From: Oxyruncus cristatus
Lineage: Eukaryota; Chordata; Aves; Passeriformes; Cotingidae
NCBI GenBank assembly: GCA_013399855.1
Contig: VXAY01005817.1
Span: forward strand, 285,423 to 349,422
Length of the DNA stretch: 64,000 nucleotides
Reading direction: 5' to 3'
The notes under the pieces are model-generated. The model was not told the origin of the DNA. It saw only the letters and a list, made by a program, of their open reading frames with translations, and ran no database searches. Shown here one piece after another: positions 38,107 to 50,900 of this stretch. The translations under genes were made by a program, and so were the position numbers. Within the stretch, counting starts at the first letter, position 1, and each line of letters begins with the position of its first letter.

Positions 38107-38929
38107 TGTAGTGGGTTTCTGTGGCTGGGTTTTGGTAGCGGGGGGGCTACAGGGCTGGCTTTTGTTAGAAGCTGCTAGAAGCTTCCCCTGTCCCATGGAG
38201 CCAATGCCAGACAGCTCCAGGACGGAATTCCTGCCGCTGCCTAAAGCCAAGCCAATCAGGAGTAATAATAACACCTCTGTGATAACATATTTAAGAACAA
38301 AAATGTATTGCACAGTGAAGAATTCCAGCCAGGGAGGAGCGGAGTGAGAACATGGGAACAACAATGTAGACACCAAGGTCAGTGCAGAAGGAGGGGCAGG
38401 AGGTGCTCCAGGTGCTGGAGCTGAGGCCCTGCAGCCCGTGGTGCAGACCATGGTGGGGCAGCTCTGCCCCTGCAGCCCATGGAGGACCATCGGGGTGCAG
38501 AGACCCATCAGCAGCCCATGGAGGAGCCCAGGCTGGAGCAGGTGGATGCGTGAAGGAGGCTGTGATCCTATGGGAGGCCCAGGATAGGGCAGGGTCCTGC
38601 CAGAGATCTGCAGCCCGTGGAGAGGGAAGCCCACCCTGGAGCTGGTTTTTCCCAGGTGGGACTTGTGGCCCCTGTGGGGGACCCACGTCGGTACAGCTCA
38701 TTCCTGAAGGACTGACCCCATGGAGGAGTGACCCACGGGACAGCAGTTTGGGAAGAACTGCTGCCTGAGGGATGGACTCACACCAGAGAGGTCCATCAAG
38801 GACTGTCTCCCGTGGGAGGGACCTCACAGGAGGACTCCAAGTCCTCTCACTGAGCAGCAGCAGAAACAACAACTGACCATAATTGCCATTCCCCATCCCC
38901 CTGCACCACTGCGGGGGAGGAGGGAAAAC
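38107..38929 (+). mobile_element. ERVL-like LTR, 5' two-thirds
   Basis: This starts TGTAGTGGGTTTCTGTGGCT with 'ggtagcgggggggctacag', then 'agctgctagaagcttcccc', a probable promoter region (ctctgtgataacatatttaag), then a long GC-rich stretch of diverged 'gcagcccatggaggacc'-type repeats. It stops near 38929, just after 'gcgggggaggagggaaaac'. It is the same LTR family as 27915-28379, but here the 5' end is kept and the 3' end is lost. The two copies overlap only in the bit around the 'ggggaggagg' motif. The long reading frames at 38098-38634 and 38291-38896 (minus) and 38382-38768 (plus) are GC-rich LTR sequence read through, not genes. Confidence 0.82.
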
Positions 38930-41145
38930 ACAAATTGCAGAAAAGATCCTTTTTTAAAGCTCTATCTAATGGGAAAAAGGAAATAGGAAGATGGTAATTT
39001 ATTGCAAGGACAACGTTCACAGGAGTAGATTCAGGTTCTTGGATAATAGCAGTCAGAGCTTTCTTCAGGCAAAGGATAGAGTGCATATGTTACGGACCAC
39101 TTCATCTGTGCAGGAAAACAAGATATTCCCTAAACTTCTGCTCTTACTACCGAGCCAGAAAAAAATGTATAATGGAACTGACTTCATCTTGCGGATATGT
39201 GCTAGATATCATAACATGTAACTGCAACAAAACTTTAATGCTGATAAAAAGGTGAGGTTGTAATTGCTTAAAGAACAGTCAAGAGTTCAATGTAGAACAA
39301 GTCAGCAGTGAAACCATCCTTACAGACAATGTAGGCTCAACTTGAAAAAATAGTTGATGCCTAGGTACACACTGATCTTCATATGTTTTCTCTATTTTTT
39401 TATAAAAAAATTTTAAACATTTTAAAAAGGTTACCTTTTTGAAATTTGAGTTGTTCTTGCCATACCTATCTGGGAATGTGAGTCTGCAGCAAGGAGCTGT
39501 TGAAGAGCATCCTACAGGCTGCCCACATAACCCAAATGCCAAAGATATTAAAAAAAGCAGCACTGGTCAATCAGATATTTAGGTTAAATGCCTCTTTCAG
39601 AATAAAAAAAAAAAGTAAAAATGATAGTAAGAAGGATGTACAAGTATTTTTTTAATGTAGGTGACTGATAACGGAAGCAACAGACATCAGTGAAGTGAGA
39701 GTGACCAGTACAACTAAGGGCATCGTACAGGCACTTGGAAATACAGTATGATGACTCCTTTCAATTCTCCTCTATCCCACTCCAGAAAGAAAATGTTATG
39801 TTTCTAGATCAAATTTTAAAGACTGTTACAGAAAACAGCAATGAGGGTATTTAGCTCATGTTCCAGTTCTCTATTTGCATTGAAAACTGAGGTTTTATTT
39901 ATCCCACCTGATGTGGAGAGAAAGATTTATCCCTCTAATAGAATGGGACATGAGACTGTTTCTGCTGCATGCAATCATTTCCCGATCAAGCATCACAGAT
40001 GAACTTTTTATCAGTTAATGTCTTGATTTAAAACTGGTATTAAATTACCAGGGATTGCAGTGAATGATTTGCAAACTGATATTGTGATATAGTGATATTA
40101 TTCTTTTTTGAGATAAATCAAAACACAGAACAATGTCGCTTCCTGGCTCAACCATATTAAATATTCTTACTAACTATTTGTAAACTTCTTTGTAAACTAG
40201 TAGGTGGTAGAAATGTGAGGGCTAAACTGCTGTCACAAATCTATATGGCTCTTTTGACTACAGGGTCAGAATATCAGAATGACAGGGCTGTCAAAAAGAA
40301 AAAAAAAAGTCTTGTGAAATGAGGCTTAATAACAATATTCTGTTTACTGAAGAACATTTGAGGAAACATTTGATTTCTTTGACAGTCTTTCTGGTTTTTC
40401 ATTGGTTTCCAGAGGGAAAACCAATAGCTGGAAGAGGAGGAGGTGCCTTTAATGTGGAAAAAAAACAGACCTACAGACTGCATCCTGAATATAGGGACAA
40501 AACCCATCAGCTTTGAAAATAGATATAGTTTCCTACCAGTAAGGATAACTAAAGCTTAGCAGGACGATGATGAATTCGAGATCATATGGGGCACTTGAAG
40601 TGAGAACTGATTTCTTTCTGAAACATATATTTAGTACAATTTTTAGAAGAACTACTACCACCTATGTGGGCTGTAACTCGAAGGAAATAGTCAAACTTCT
40701 CATTTTCAAGTTCCCTCTTGATTTTCTATTTACAAGTTCCAGGAATACAGAACTGTCTAGATAATTCCCATCATGCTCAATATATACCTAAAGAAGATGT
40801 GTATAAGTCTCTTAAAAGGGTCACGAAGCTTTTCTGACCCCAATACAATACTGAGCAGATTGGTATATCCTTATAGCAATTTTCCCTAGAAATACTTATG
40901 ACCCACAAGAAACCTGCTACCCTTAGAGACAGTACACCAGTCAGTTTATGCCTGCACAGAAAAACCTCTCAGGTGTACAACATAATGCTTTATTCCTGCA
41001 CAGAGAAGGAAAACTGCCAGGTTTAGTAACAAAAAGCGATTTTCCCTCCCTTCCAGATTCTCAGTCTCTGATCAGACTGGTTGGAAAGATTGATTTTTTC
41101 CATGAATAAAAGTCCTCAGCTGCTCATCCAGGTAGTTTTCCTTAC
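38930..41145. other. Intron stretch, no gene recognised
   Basis: AT-rich. It includes short A tracts at about 39603-39613 and 40299-40308. The reading frames at 39279-39563, 40274-40507 and 40567-40764 are unrecognised. Confidence 0.6.
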
Positions 41146-41204
41146 CTGCTGTGGGTGCTGCTGTGGTCTGTGGCAGCAGAGCAGTTGCAGAGCAGCTGGA
41201 TGAC
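41146..41204 (-). other. Candidate cryptic exon (59 nt) in the KHDRBS2 intron
   Basis: On the minus strand (the KHDRBS2 sense) a 59-nt GC-rich segment is bounded by an acceptor-like ttgctcttag (AG at 41206-41205) and a strong donor CAG|GTAAGG (GT at 41145-41144). It is open in the phase-0 frame that KHDRBS2 would use here (VIQLLCNCSAATDHSSTHS plus two bases). Its length is not a multiple of three. If it were included, the next exon would be read out of frame and a stop would follow after about a dozen codons, so it would act as a poison exon. Sequence alone cannot show that it is used. Confidence 0.25.
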
Positions 41205-42116
41205 CTAAGAGCAAGATGCGCAACTAAATCTGGTGGTCTAGGTGTAAAAGTAGCTGGATGAAATCTAACAGGCTAACATTATATAATAATAGACAACACT
41301 GTATTTTAGGAATATACTTTTTAGTAAGTATAGTGATATGTATCATTATATGGAACACAATACATACACTATAATAATATATAATAATATACACAAACTC
41401 AATGTAGATTCTCTGTTCCCTCTTGCTTTAAACTATATAAAATTGCTTCTAGCTCAGAACTGATTAAAGAGCTGAAGTACAAGTTGAGATTTAATTGACA
41501 TACCATATAAATAGCCCTCAACTATGTCTGGAAACAATTATTTATATAAAAACAGGGTTTGGCAGAAAGTGAGATACATTCAGAGTTTGTTTGTTTCCCA
41601 TTTTAATACTACAGATATGACTCAGACAGCTGTTTAGTTTAAAATGTGACACAGGAGAAAATTTTTTTAAGTGATATTGTAATGCATGATTGCACTACAA
41701 AACAAAACGGGCTTTTGCATTCCAGCAGAAAGTATGATTTCTGACCATGCAAAAAGTTGAGCTCTGAGTGAAGACTGATTAACCAAATAAAATTAGAGAT
41801 CTCTTTAAACATAGTGCAACATATTCACACTGTTTGGGAGACCAATGGAGATGGTAAAACCACGTTCTTGTGCAGGTATTTAATAGCTTATAGGGACTCA
41901 TCCCATTTGATTAGATGAATCACCCACTGTACCACACAAGATGGGATACTGAAGCAGCCTGTCAGGACTCCCATTACACAAATATTTTTCAGAGCTTTGT
42001 ATCACCTCTGTCTTTAACTGCACCTGCTTTCAGTGTGGTATGCAAGCTCCTACTATGGATGCAGCTCGTTTTACAGACTGACATAAATCTATTAAGTGCT
42101 TTTTAAAGTAAAATAC

Positions 42117-42164
42117 CAATTGTGTCAATAACCAGTTGTGTCAATTGCCAATTGCGTCAATAGC
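42117..42164. repeat. 16-bp tandem repeat, three copies
   Basis: The units caattgtgtcaataac, cagttgtgtcaattgc and caattgcgtcaatagc lie head to tail, each differing at two to four positions. It is a small, already diverged array with no known role. Confidence 0.9.
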
Positions 42165-44139
42165 CAAGGCACAATCTGTCTTTCTGATGTGTTTGTAGAC
42201 AGAAATCTCAATCCAAACCAGAGCAAAATCTTTGTTTAATTTAACATTGGTTTCTTTCACCTATTTTTAACTGATCAGTTTACGGGTAAGAGCTGGGCAG
42301 AGATTACAGGTGTTTATCATGTGATGTGGCACCATGTCACACATGCAACTGCCCTTCCTACCACTGAGGGGATTTTCTCACCCCCTCTGAGATAACAGGT
42401 CCGTTTTCCTGAACCTGCTGTAACTACAGGTATTGTACAGATCTGGATTGCTTTTCTCCAGCTGTTTTAACTTGGCTCATGTGTGTTTGGCAGCTAAGGA
42501 AATCCTACAGGCTAGGGACTCTTGACTAGATTAAAACAACTCAGAAATAGTGGTTTTAGAACAAGGCGTTTTTCGTTCACTTCCTTAAAAGTAACAGTGA
42601 TGTAAAGCAAATAAAGAAAACAACAAAATGAACAACTATTAAATATGACTCTAAATGTGATAATTTTTTTTATCTCTGCAAAGTTCTTCAAGACCTTTTG
42701 AAGCCCTCACTGGTTGGAAAAAATCACCTTCTGCCTGTGTTTTCCTGATAGTTGTCCCACTGACAACTCTGGGATAGTATACATCCTAATCTTAATCCTA
42801 ATTTTAGAGCCTAATTAAGAGCCCAGGTTTACCTACTGTTCAGTAGTTTTTGAATTTTAACAGAGTTTACAAAAGTGAATCAACAATCAAAAGGAAAATT
42901 ATGAAAAATACGGACTGTTTATTGTTTCAAGTTCCTTCTTGTACTGACCTGCTCAAGCTAACTCTATGGTAACTATCCCTTATAAACAGACACATAAGTA
43001 TGTACCATAATCAGAAATAGCCACAGATCCTGTTGAGCTTTTCACACTGTCTGCTTCCACGAATTTCTCACTTCCTCCAATCTGGCTCTAAAAACTCTGA
43101 TTTTCAACAGTGCTGTAACTCAGCTGTTACTCACTGAGTCATTCACAAGTTTAAGCCACCAGGAAAATAACGCAGCATTTGAGTTAGTGTCTAAGAGACA
43201 CAGGCCTTGTTCTAGCATGTCTGAAGGAGAGAGTTCCAATTTTTTTATGTGTTTAGTTAGCAAAAAGAAACTGTGTGCATCAAAGAGTTTTCAAACAGCT
43301 GAGAGAAAATGACAAGCAAGGAAGAAGACAGTAACTGTACTCATGTCATTTAAATATGCAATATGTGATATTTCTTCTAGAGCATGCTTTTCTTGACTCC
43401 TGCATGTCTGCTCAGCCTTTCTCTCTGAATGAGCTCCTGCCTCTACTAGCTAGTGATGTTCTGTCCCATCATTCTCAACTGGGTCCCATCTACAGCTTTG
43501 GGTACCAGACTGCCTCACTCTTTCTCCATAATGTCTTCAGTCAACTCTGAACAAAACTGATCACCAGACTCCAGTGTCATCAGATGACTCTACAGAAAGA
43601 TTATGTTTCAGATGAACTTTCTTTTAAAAGGAAGCTGATGTACCTATGAGAATTTTCTTCTGTTTTAATGTAAGTCACTAACAGTTTCTCTTTGCAATCA
43701 ATGGCATATGGGCAGCTCCAGTATGATACCTCTCTTATTAAAATCCATGTCTAGTTTCACACTTACTTTATCTGAAAGTTTTGTCTCTCATCTTGATGTT
43801 TCCAAAGTAAAGAAAAATCTAGAAGGGAGGCAGGTTATAGGATGCATTCTAATTAGCAGCATTTTTTGTATGCTCGTGTCAGTGGGCTGATGGCTGGGGA
43901 GGCACCACTCTCACACAAGAAATCTCTCAGTCTGTTAAACGGCTACAAATTTTGCTACAGGGTCTAAGTATTGCACCACCTGTGTAGGTGGTTCTCACCC
44001 AAAGGAACCTGCTGTTGAAATGAAATAACCTAATATCAAGATGCAAATCTCCATCTTCAAAATTTGATACACAAACCAGGTTTCTGTATCAAACCACAGA
44101 CAAATTCCTTAAGAAAATTACTACTGACACATATTAGGG

Positions 44140-44162
44140 AAACCTTCTTATTAAGAAGGTTT
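44140..44162. repeat. 23-bp perfect palindrome
   Basis: The arms aaaccttctta (44140-44150) and taagaaggttt (44152-44162) are exact reverse complements around a single central T. It would form a short tight hairpin. Confidence 0.9.
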
Positions 44163-44648
44163 GAGCCCTGTCACATCATACATATGGGTAGATTATTAAT
44201 GGAATTTAATGTCACTAATGCAATTTTATCAACAAACTTTGTCATTGAGATGGAAATCAGATTTGTTGACAAATTAATTTTTATCATGACGTGAAAACAT
44301 CAAAGCAGTGGTTATATTATTTTCTCAAATTTTTTATAGGTTGCAATCTTTTCCAACTATTCAGTGCAGGACTTCTGTCAGGCTGGTCATGGCATTATCA
44401 CCACTCAGTCACACTGCAAATTCTTCTGTCACTGGCCACATTCTTATTCCACTGCACACTATGACTTTTCCACACATTCCTGATTTGTTTTCTACACAGT
44501 TTTTCTTAACATTCCTGTACCAGTAACTGCAAATTATTGCATCATTTTGGTAAAGCGCAAGTATATCACACTTTATTTTTCCAGCTACACAACTGATATT
44601 TATGGAAACCTTCTGTATTTTCTGCGTCATTAATGTTATTGATAATGC

Positions 44649-44686
44649 TACCATTTCCAGGGAATGTTACCATTTCCAGGGAGTGA
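44649..44686. repeat. 19-bp tandem duplication
   Basis: taccatttccagggaatg plus one base is repeated once from 44668 with one difference (gagtg for gaatg). Confidence 0.85.
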
Positions 44687-46918
44687 AGTCTGTATCTTTT
44701 TTTAGGATTTCTTTTATTTCCAATGTTCCTTGAACTCATTTGTATCATCACTGCATTGCTGGCCACATATTTCCTTCACAACTATTCAATTAAATATGAT
44801 TTTTTATTCTATAACCTTGATTGCCATTAATCTGTCTTTTGCATCTTCCCTGATTTTTATACAGTGATTGCAAGTTTTTCCCATCCCTTCATCACTGAGC
44901 CTGAACCAAAACCATTTTAAAGTTATTTTTTTTAATGTAGAAAGCTGTTTTCATTGTCAACCACCAATCTTTTCTTCTCAACTTCATAATTAAATTTAGC
45001 TTTTTGTTCAAAAATCTCTCATGCCAACGAAGTTTTGTCATATTATTCCTTGTCACTAGGAGACTTAAACCTCTCAAAACACCAAGAATATATACAAATA
45101 TATATCCTTTACTTACTAAAACCTCACGTTTGCACATGCTGAATGTATGCTGCACTTACTGTCTTGTAGAAGTCCAGTCTGTGAATGAATGGATATTTAT
45201 CTTTCATGCAGATTATTTCTGAACAAGTTTATGTCATATGGCTTGGCACATAGCAAATGAGATCCATTTTTAAAGATTTCTACCCATGGAGATCAAAACT
45301 CCCATCAGCCGCACCAAAAGTTGGCAAAAGCTAAAACAGAGCACCTTGATGATTAATAATTCTCCCTTGCTTAAAGGAGAAAGAATATTAAAAATAGCTG
45401 GACTGTTTTTTATAATTTTGTGTTTTCTGAGGAGAAGAGTTTATTGAGTGATTCAAAAAATCTGGTCTTATAATTTTTATAAATTTCATTACAAAATTTT
45501 GAATAGTGAAGTAATAATATTTCATTTAAATTATTCAAAGGAATAAAATCTAAAGGTTACTGTGAAGTACTGCTGAAAGGTTTCATCATACTGTATTATC
45601 AGAAAAAAAACTGGCAGAAAAAAATTGAGTGCTGATAAATGCAAAGTAATGCAGATAAAATAGATAAACTGAAGTATCGATAAATATTAAAATACTGAAA
45701 GTAAATAGCTCTTAATTACTTATTATCATTCAAGAAAGATGCCCTGTACTTTTTACAAATGCCATTAAAAAACCCCATCAAATCAGTACAAGTAGGAAGA
45801 ATGGTAAATAGGACTAGAAAAAACCATGACAGTAAACCATAAAATAACAGAAGATCAATCCATTACTGGACTGTTTCTTGACTACCAAGATGAGGCTACT
45901 GCATGCCATCCTGGCCATCCTATCCCAACAAAAAAATAAAAGAGGTGAGCTAAGGAAGACACAGAAAGACATGGATAGTCAGAAGTATGTCTCAAGCAAA
46001 AACAGAGCTGCCTCTGCTTCTGTACAATAAAAGATGGAGACTAGAAAAGAAACAAATCCAAAGCAATGTAAGAGTAAGGACTGGTGTGAAATTATCCTCT
46101 GCTTTAAACCATACATGAAGATGAGGGCACTCAGAAAGTGTTAAGCAGCTGCTTTAAAACAAACAAGAGGAAGTGGGATTTTGGCTTTTTATTTTTTTTA
46201 CACTCAGTGCATAACGGAACTGTCAAACTCATGCAACCTGAAGTTTTTCTGAGCCTGAAAGCTTAACTAACGTTCAGAAAAAGCCTCTGACAAACTCAGG
46301 GAAGAGAAGTTAACAGCTACCGCAGGGTATAAGGCAAAATGCTCTGGATACAGTCCTGAAAACATTAAATTTTTGACAGCTGGAAGCTAAAAGAACAAAA
46401 CTGAGAAAAGATTACTCTGCATTTCTGCTTTTTCTTTCATGCTTTCCTAAGTAAGCATAACACAGCACCATCAGAATTGACTACACTGACCTTTGCCACA
46501 TTAATAAAAAAAGATGTAAGGTTTACAAATACCACCAAAGTCTTCTCTCTTCCCAGTTTTTCAAAAACAAACAAAATTTAAAAAAAATCAAAACAAACAC
46601 CAAACCCGAACACACCGTCTGGATAGTATCTGCAGTATGCTTTTCAATGTGAATGACAGCAGGAAAATAATTTTTTTATTTAGGTGTACCTCCACATATG
46701 AATTAAACCTTAAAAATCCGAATGTAATTTTGCTGATGTAAGGGAAACGGAGATAAAGTAACATGGCTATGCCAGTAACCAATTCCCTGAAAGAGTAAAA
46801 ATAAGTTTTCAGGCCATGAAGCTGCACCTTCTTCACTGCGTCAAACATCCAGCCTTTATTGATGAGTTGATTGGCCAAATTTGTACTCACACACAGAACT
46901 CTAAAATGAAATGACAGA

Positions 46919-47985
46919 TCACAGAATCACAGAATCAGATGGGTTGGAAAGGACCTCTGAGATCATCAAGTCCAACCCTTGATCCACTACCACAGTGATT
47001 ACTAGACTATGGCACCAAGTGCCACATCCACTCTCATCTCAAAAACCTCCAAAGAGGTAAAGAATTTCTTCCTAATATCCAACCTAAACCTCCCCTGGCA
47101 CAGCTTAAGGTCATGCCCTCTTGTCTTACTGCTGGTTGCCTGGGAGAAGAGACCAACCCCCACCTGGCTACAACCTCCTCTCAGGTAATTGTAGAGAGCG
47201 ATGAGGTCTCCCCTGAGCCTTCTCCAGGCTAAACAACCCCAGCTCCCTCAGCCTCTCCTCATAGGACTTGTGTTCAAGTCCCTTCACCAGCCTGGTTGCT
47301 CTTCTCTGGACCTGCTCCAGCACCTCAATATCCCTCCTGAACTGAGGGGCCCAGAACTGGACACAGCACTCCAGGTGTGGCCTCACCAGCGCCGAGTACA
47401 GGGGCAGAATCACCTCCCTGTTCCTGCTGGCCACACTGTTCCTGATCCAGGCCAGGATGCCATTGGCCTTCTTGGCCACCTGGGCACACTGCTGGCTCAT
47501 GTTCAGCTTCCTGTCAATCAGCACCCCCAGATCCCTTTCTGCCTGGCTGCTCTCCAGCCACTCTGTGCCCAGCCTGTAGCGCTGCAGGGGGTTGTTGTGG
47601 CCAAAGTGCAGGACCCGGCACTTGGCCTTGTTGAACCTCATCCCGTTGGAATCAGCCCAGCTCTCCAGTCTGTCCAGGTCCCTCTGCAGAGCCCTCCTGC
47701 CTTCCAGCTGATCAACACTCCCCCCCAACCTGGTGTCATCTGCAAATTTGCCCATGGTACACTCAATCCCCTCATCCAGATCATCAATAAAGATATTAAA
47801 TAGAACTGGGCCCAACACTGATCCCTGGGGGACACCACTAGTGACCGGCCGCCAACTGGATGCAACCCCATTCACCACCACTCTCTGGGCCCGGCCCTCC
47901 AGCCAGTTCCTAACCCAGCACAGAGTGCCCCTGTCCAAGCCGTGTGCTGCCAGCTTTTCCAGGAGTATGTGTAAGAGGGTCTGGT
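46919..47985 (-). mobile_element. CR1 LINE, best-preserved copy, RT C-terminal half to 3' end
   Basis: Minus-strand CR1. The 3' tail is near 46919 (agaatcacagaatcag) and the 5' truncation near 47985. From 47938 to 47168 a 256-codon frame stays open. It contains [13 protein letters not shown], the [20 protein letters not shown] block, and the catalytic [10 protein letters not shown] at about residues 62-71. These are followed by the [12 protein letters not shown] and [20 protein letters not shown] blocks and by [19 protein letters not shown]. These are reverse-transcriptase motifs of non-LTR elements in CR1 order. The frame leaves the usual path just after LFSLEK because a few bases appear to be missing, giving a false C-terminus. 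The copy lacks the endonuclease and the N-terminal half of the RT, so it cannot act on its own. The long open frame suggests a younger insertion than the other CR1 copies here. Confidence 0.95.
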
Positions 47986-50900
47986 TCTCTCACAGAGGTG
48001 AAGAGGTTTGTACAGTCTAATGTGCAATACCATAGCCAACTTCTTGCTACATATTACAGACCTGCAAGTAAGAAATCAGGAGCAATACAGTAGTATTCAA
48101 ATTTTTCTGCATTAATTTTATCACCTGCACTCATAATTTCTTCTGATCTGCCACTGGTGAAAAACCTCCACCCTATGAAGAGGAAGCAGCATGAAAAGCT
48201 CAAAACTGGTGATGAATATAGACTTGTCAAGCAAGTTGGAAATATTTCTTTAAACTGCAGCCACGTCTCAATAACATGCTCAGATTAATGGTCAGTGTAA
48301 AATCCTCGATCAGGTTAATATCTCTGGTTGATCTGAAAGGGCTGGCTCTGGCAGTAAGGCTGTGCCTTTTATATTGATTCCTTTGAGTGTCAGAAAGAGA
48401 TCACCAAGGGATTGTTTTCACAGACTGAATATATCTCGGCATATCTTAAAAGGTCTTAATCCACTCAGAGTGGGAGTATCAACACTTAAAGCACACAAGA
48501 GGCTGCAAAGTATCTGTATTGCCTTGAAGCAGCAGGGGAGGTAAGCCTAGGAAAAAGAGTCTTGTTAGTCTGGCATATCAACAGAAGACCCACTCTTCAT
48601 GACTCAAATCCAAAGACATTTGAGGAATTACATACTCTTTGTATTGCTATCCATTTCATAGCCTTACAGAAGGAACTAGAGGTCTATAGGGTATATCAGC
48701 AAGCACATAAAAAATTCAGTCAGTTGAAAAACACTGGAGTTTAATTTTCAATTAAAAAGGCCATTTTAGTGTATATCTCCACCCCCAAACCTTCGCTTTG
48801 AGAGAAAGCTTTAGGGCTATTTTCATCAAACTTGAAATGAGTGATTTAAACAATACAAGTGCTGCTGCTCCATCAGCCATTATTGTGGTTAGGACAAACT
48901 TCAGCACCTGTAAAAAATCAAAAACCACAGTCCACAAGTTATGATGACTCTCTTGAGTACAGTAGTGTTTGAATATATTTATAATAATTTGATTTAATAA
49001 GCAATGTTTAGGAAAAATAGCTGTGAAGAAGTAAAGTGCTGTAACATTTTAGACTTTGACAGAATCTCTGAAGTTTTTTCCTTGATTATCAAAACTTGTG
49101 TGTGAAATTGCTAAAGATGTTACACACTGGGAAAAACAGAACCCAGAAAACTGAAACAGTTGCTAAAAAAATTCCTTATCACAGTTTTAAAATAATTACT
49201 AATGTACTAATTACTTATTTATTATTAATTATTTATTAATGTTATTATTTTTGCAAAATGTGCAAGTATAAATTATTTACTTTGACAGGTATAAAAGATG
49301 TATTTTAGAGATGTAGCTGTGTTGCTGCTCAGTATCATATTTAGGGAAATACTTTGCCTGTTGAGGTTGCTGAGAGGAAAAAAAGACTGACATCCCCCCA
49401 CCCACACCCACACTATAGTTCATTTATATAAAAACTTTAAAATTACAAAACCATGTAGAGTGAAATGGTATGTAAGTAGAGATTTCATAATATAGTGTAG
49501 CATGGAAGAAATTTAGATGGTTAATTAAAAATGTTCAAAATAAATGCCATACACCTACATATGCTTAAAATAAAGCAATTTGTAAGTGACAAAATTGTTA
49601 CTGTCTGCTGTATGTACATAGATTATATGTAACTTTACTCTGTACTATATATGATTTATATATACAGTAAATGTATATTTGACATAAAAGGATTTATTTT
49701 CCAGTATTAGAAGGAGAAAGACCTTCAAGGTATCAAACCCTATTTCAAGATTATTTAATTGTTACCACTGATACAAACTGGTATTGAGGTTTGTTTTCAA
49801 TTTCCCACAAACCTCAGTTTTTTCATAAATAGTTCTGGCATAATTAACCTTGCAGTCTGAAAATAGTAAATTTTTATCTCACTTAAAGGGTCTTCTTCCT
49901 CAGTAATTTTTCATCTTTAATTAGCTGGATCAGTGAGAACACAATGTTCTTAAATGACTCGTAAGAAAATTATTTTAATCAGTGGTATGGAGCAAGGTGA
50001 GGTAAAAGGATTGAAGTTACCTACTCAGTATGATATTTAGGCACCTACAAGGAAGTCTGGAAGACACTGCAGCCTGAATTCACAACAATATAAAACCCTG
50101 CATTCACCTGCTGCCTCATGACACTGATTCCTAATAACGGAATCTCATCTGAGGTGATGTGATAAACACCCTCATAAAACTGTACAGGCAGAAGATCACC
50201 AGTGGTTGTCCATCAACTGGACTGCACTAAATGACCAAGTGCTTATTCCCAGCCCGTGAGTGGTGCCAATATGCCTCAATTTAAAGCAGATACAAGTGGC
50301 TAGGAAAATGTATGCAAATATGTTGAACAGCTGCTTTTAAAGTGGTAATTGGTTCAATTTCTGATCATCTGACTGCACATTTATAAACAATCTTTTTAAA
50401 GTGGTCATGTCACCACAGCTGCAACCTGCCCTCTACATAATAGCTCCTTATTATAGAGCACTCACACATAAAATGAATTATCACTATCTGCTTCCCTCAT
50501 TCTCCCAAGGGATGCTAACCATGTCAAATAAAAATGCTTTGCTTAAAGGGATAAAAATGGGAATTAGAAAAAGGTTTTGCATGTGTTAGAAAGCACAGAA
50601 CTCCTAAACTTGGTATAATCCCTTACTCTATGGAAATAGGAGCTTGTTCAGAAAACATATTTCTATGTCTGGATGTAAATCAAAATGATATATATAGTAA
50701 GACTGATGTAAAATTTTTTTGCTCATTAATGGTGAAAAAATTCACTGCATATTAAATGAGGTATGAACGTTTTAAAATCAGCACATTTTAAAGCTTGAAA
50801 AGCTTCTAAACCCTCCTCCCCCACGCCCCCAATCTCCCCTTCTAGTTTGTTGACTGCATCCCACTCTGAGGCACTGAGACATAACACGAGCCTTAGGTTC

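Larger units (their letters stand above)
41205..46918. other. Intron stretch, no gene recognised
   Basis: AT-rich intron. It holds an AT-rich TAATAA patch at about 41370-41392, a 16-bp triplicate at 42117-42164, a 23-bp palindrome at 44140-44162 and a 19-bp duplicate at 44649-44686. The reading frames at 43356-43550, 44308-44526 and 46588-46890 have no recognised domains. Confidence 0.6.

Noticed and set aside
38098..38896. Overlapping open frames of 178 and 201 codons (minus) and 128 codons (plus)
   Set aside because: They lie wholly inside the GC-rich LTR at 38107-38929. The proline/glycine/tryptophan-rich translations come from diverged 'gcagcccatggagg' repeats, not from a protein family.
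47201..47803. 200-codon plus-strand frame
   Set aside because: It is the antisense of the CR1 reverse-transcriptase frame on the minus strand and has no independent support.
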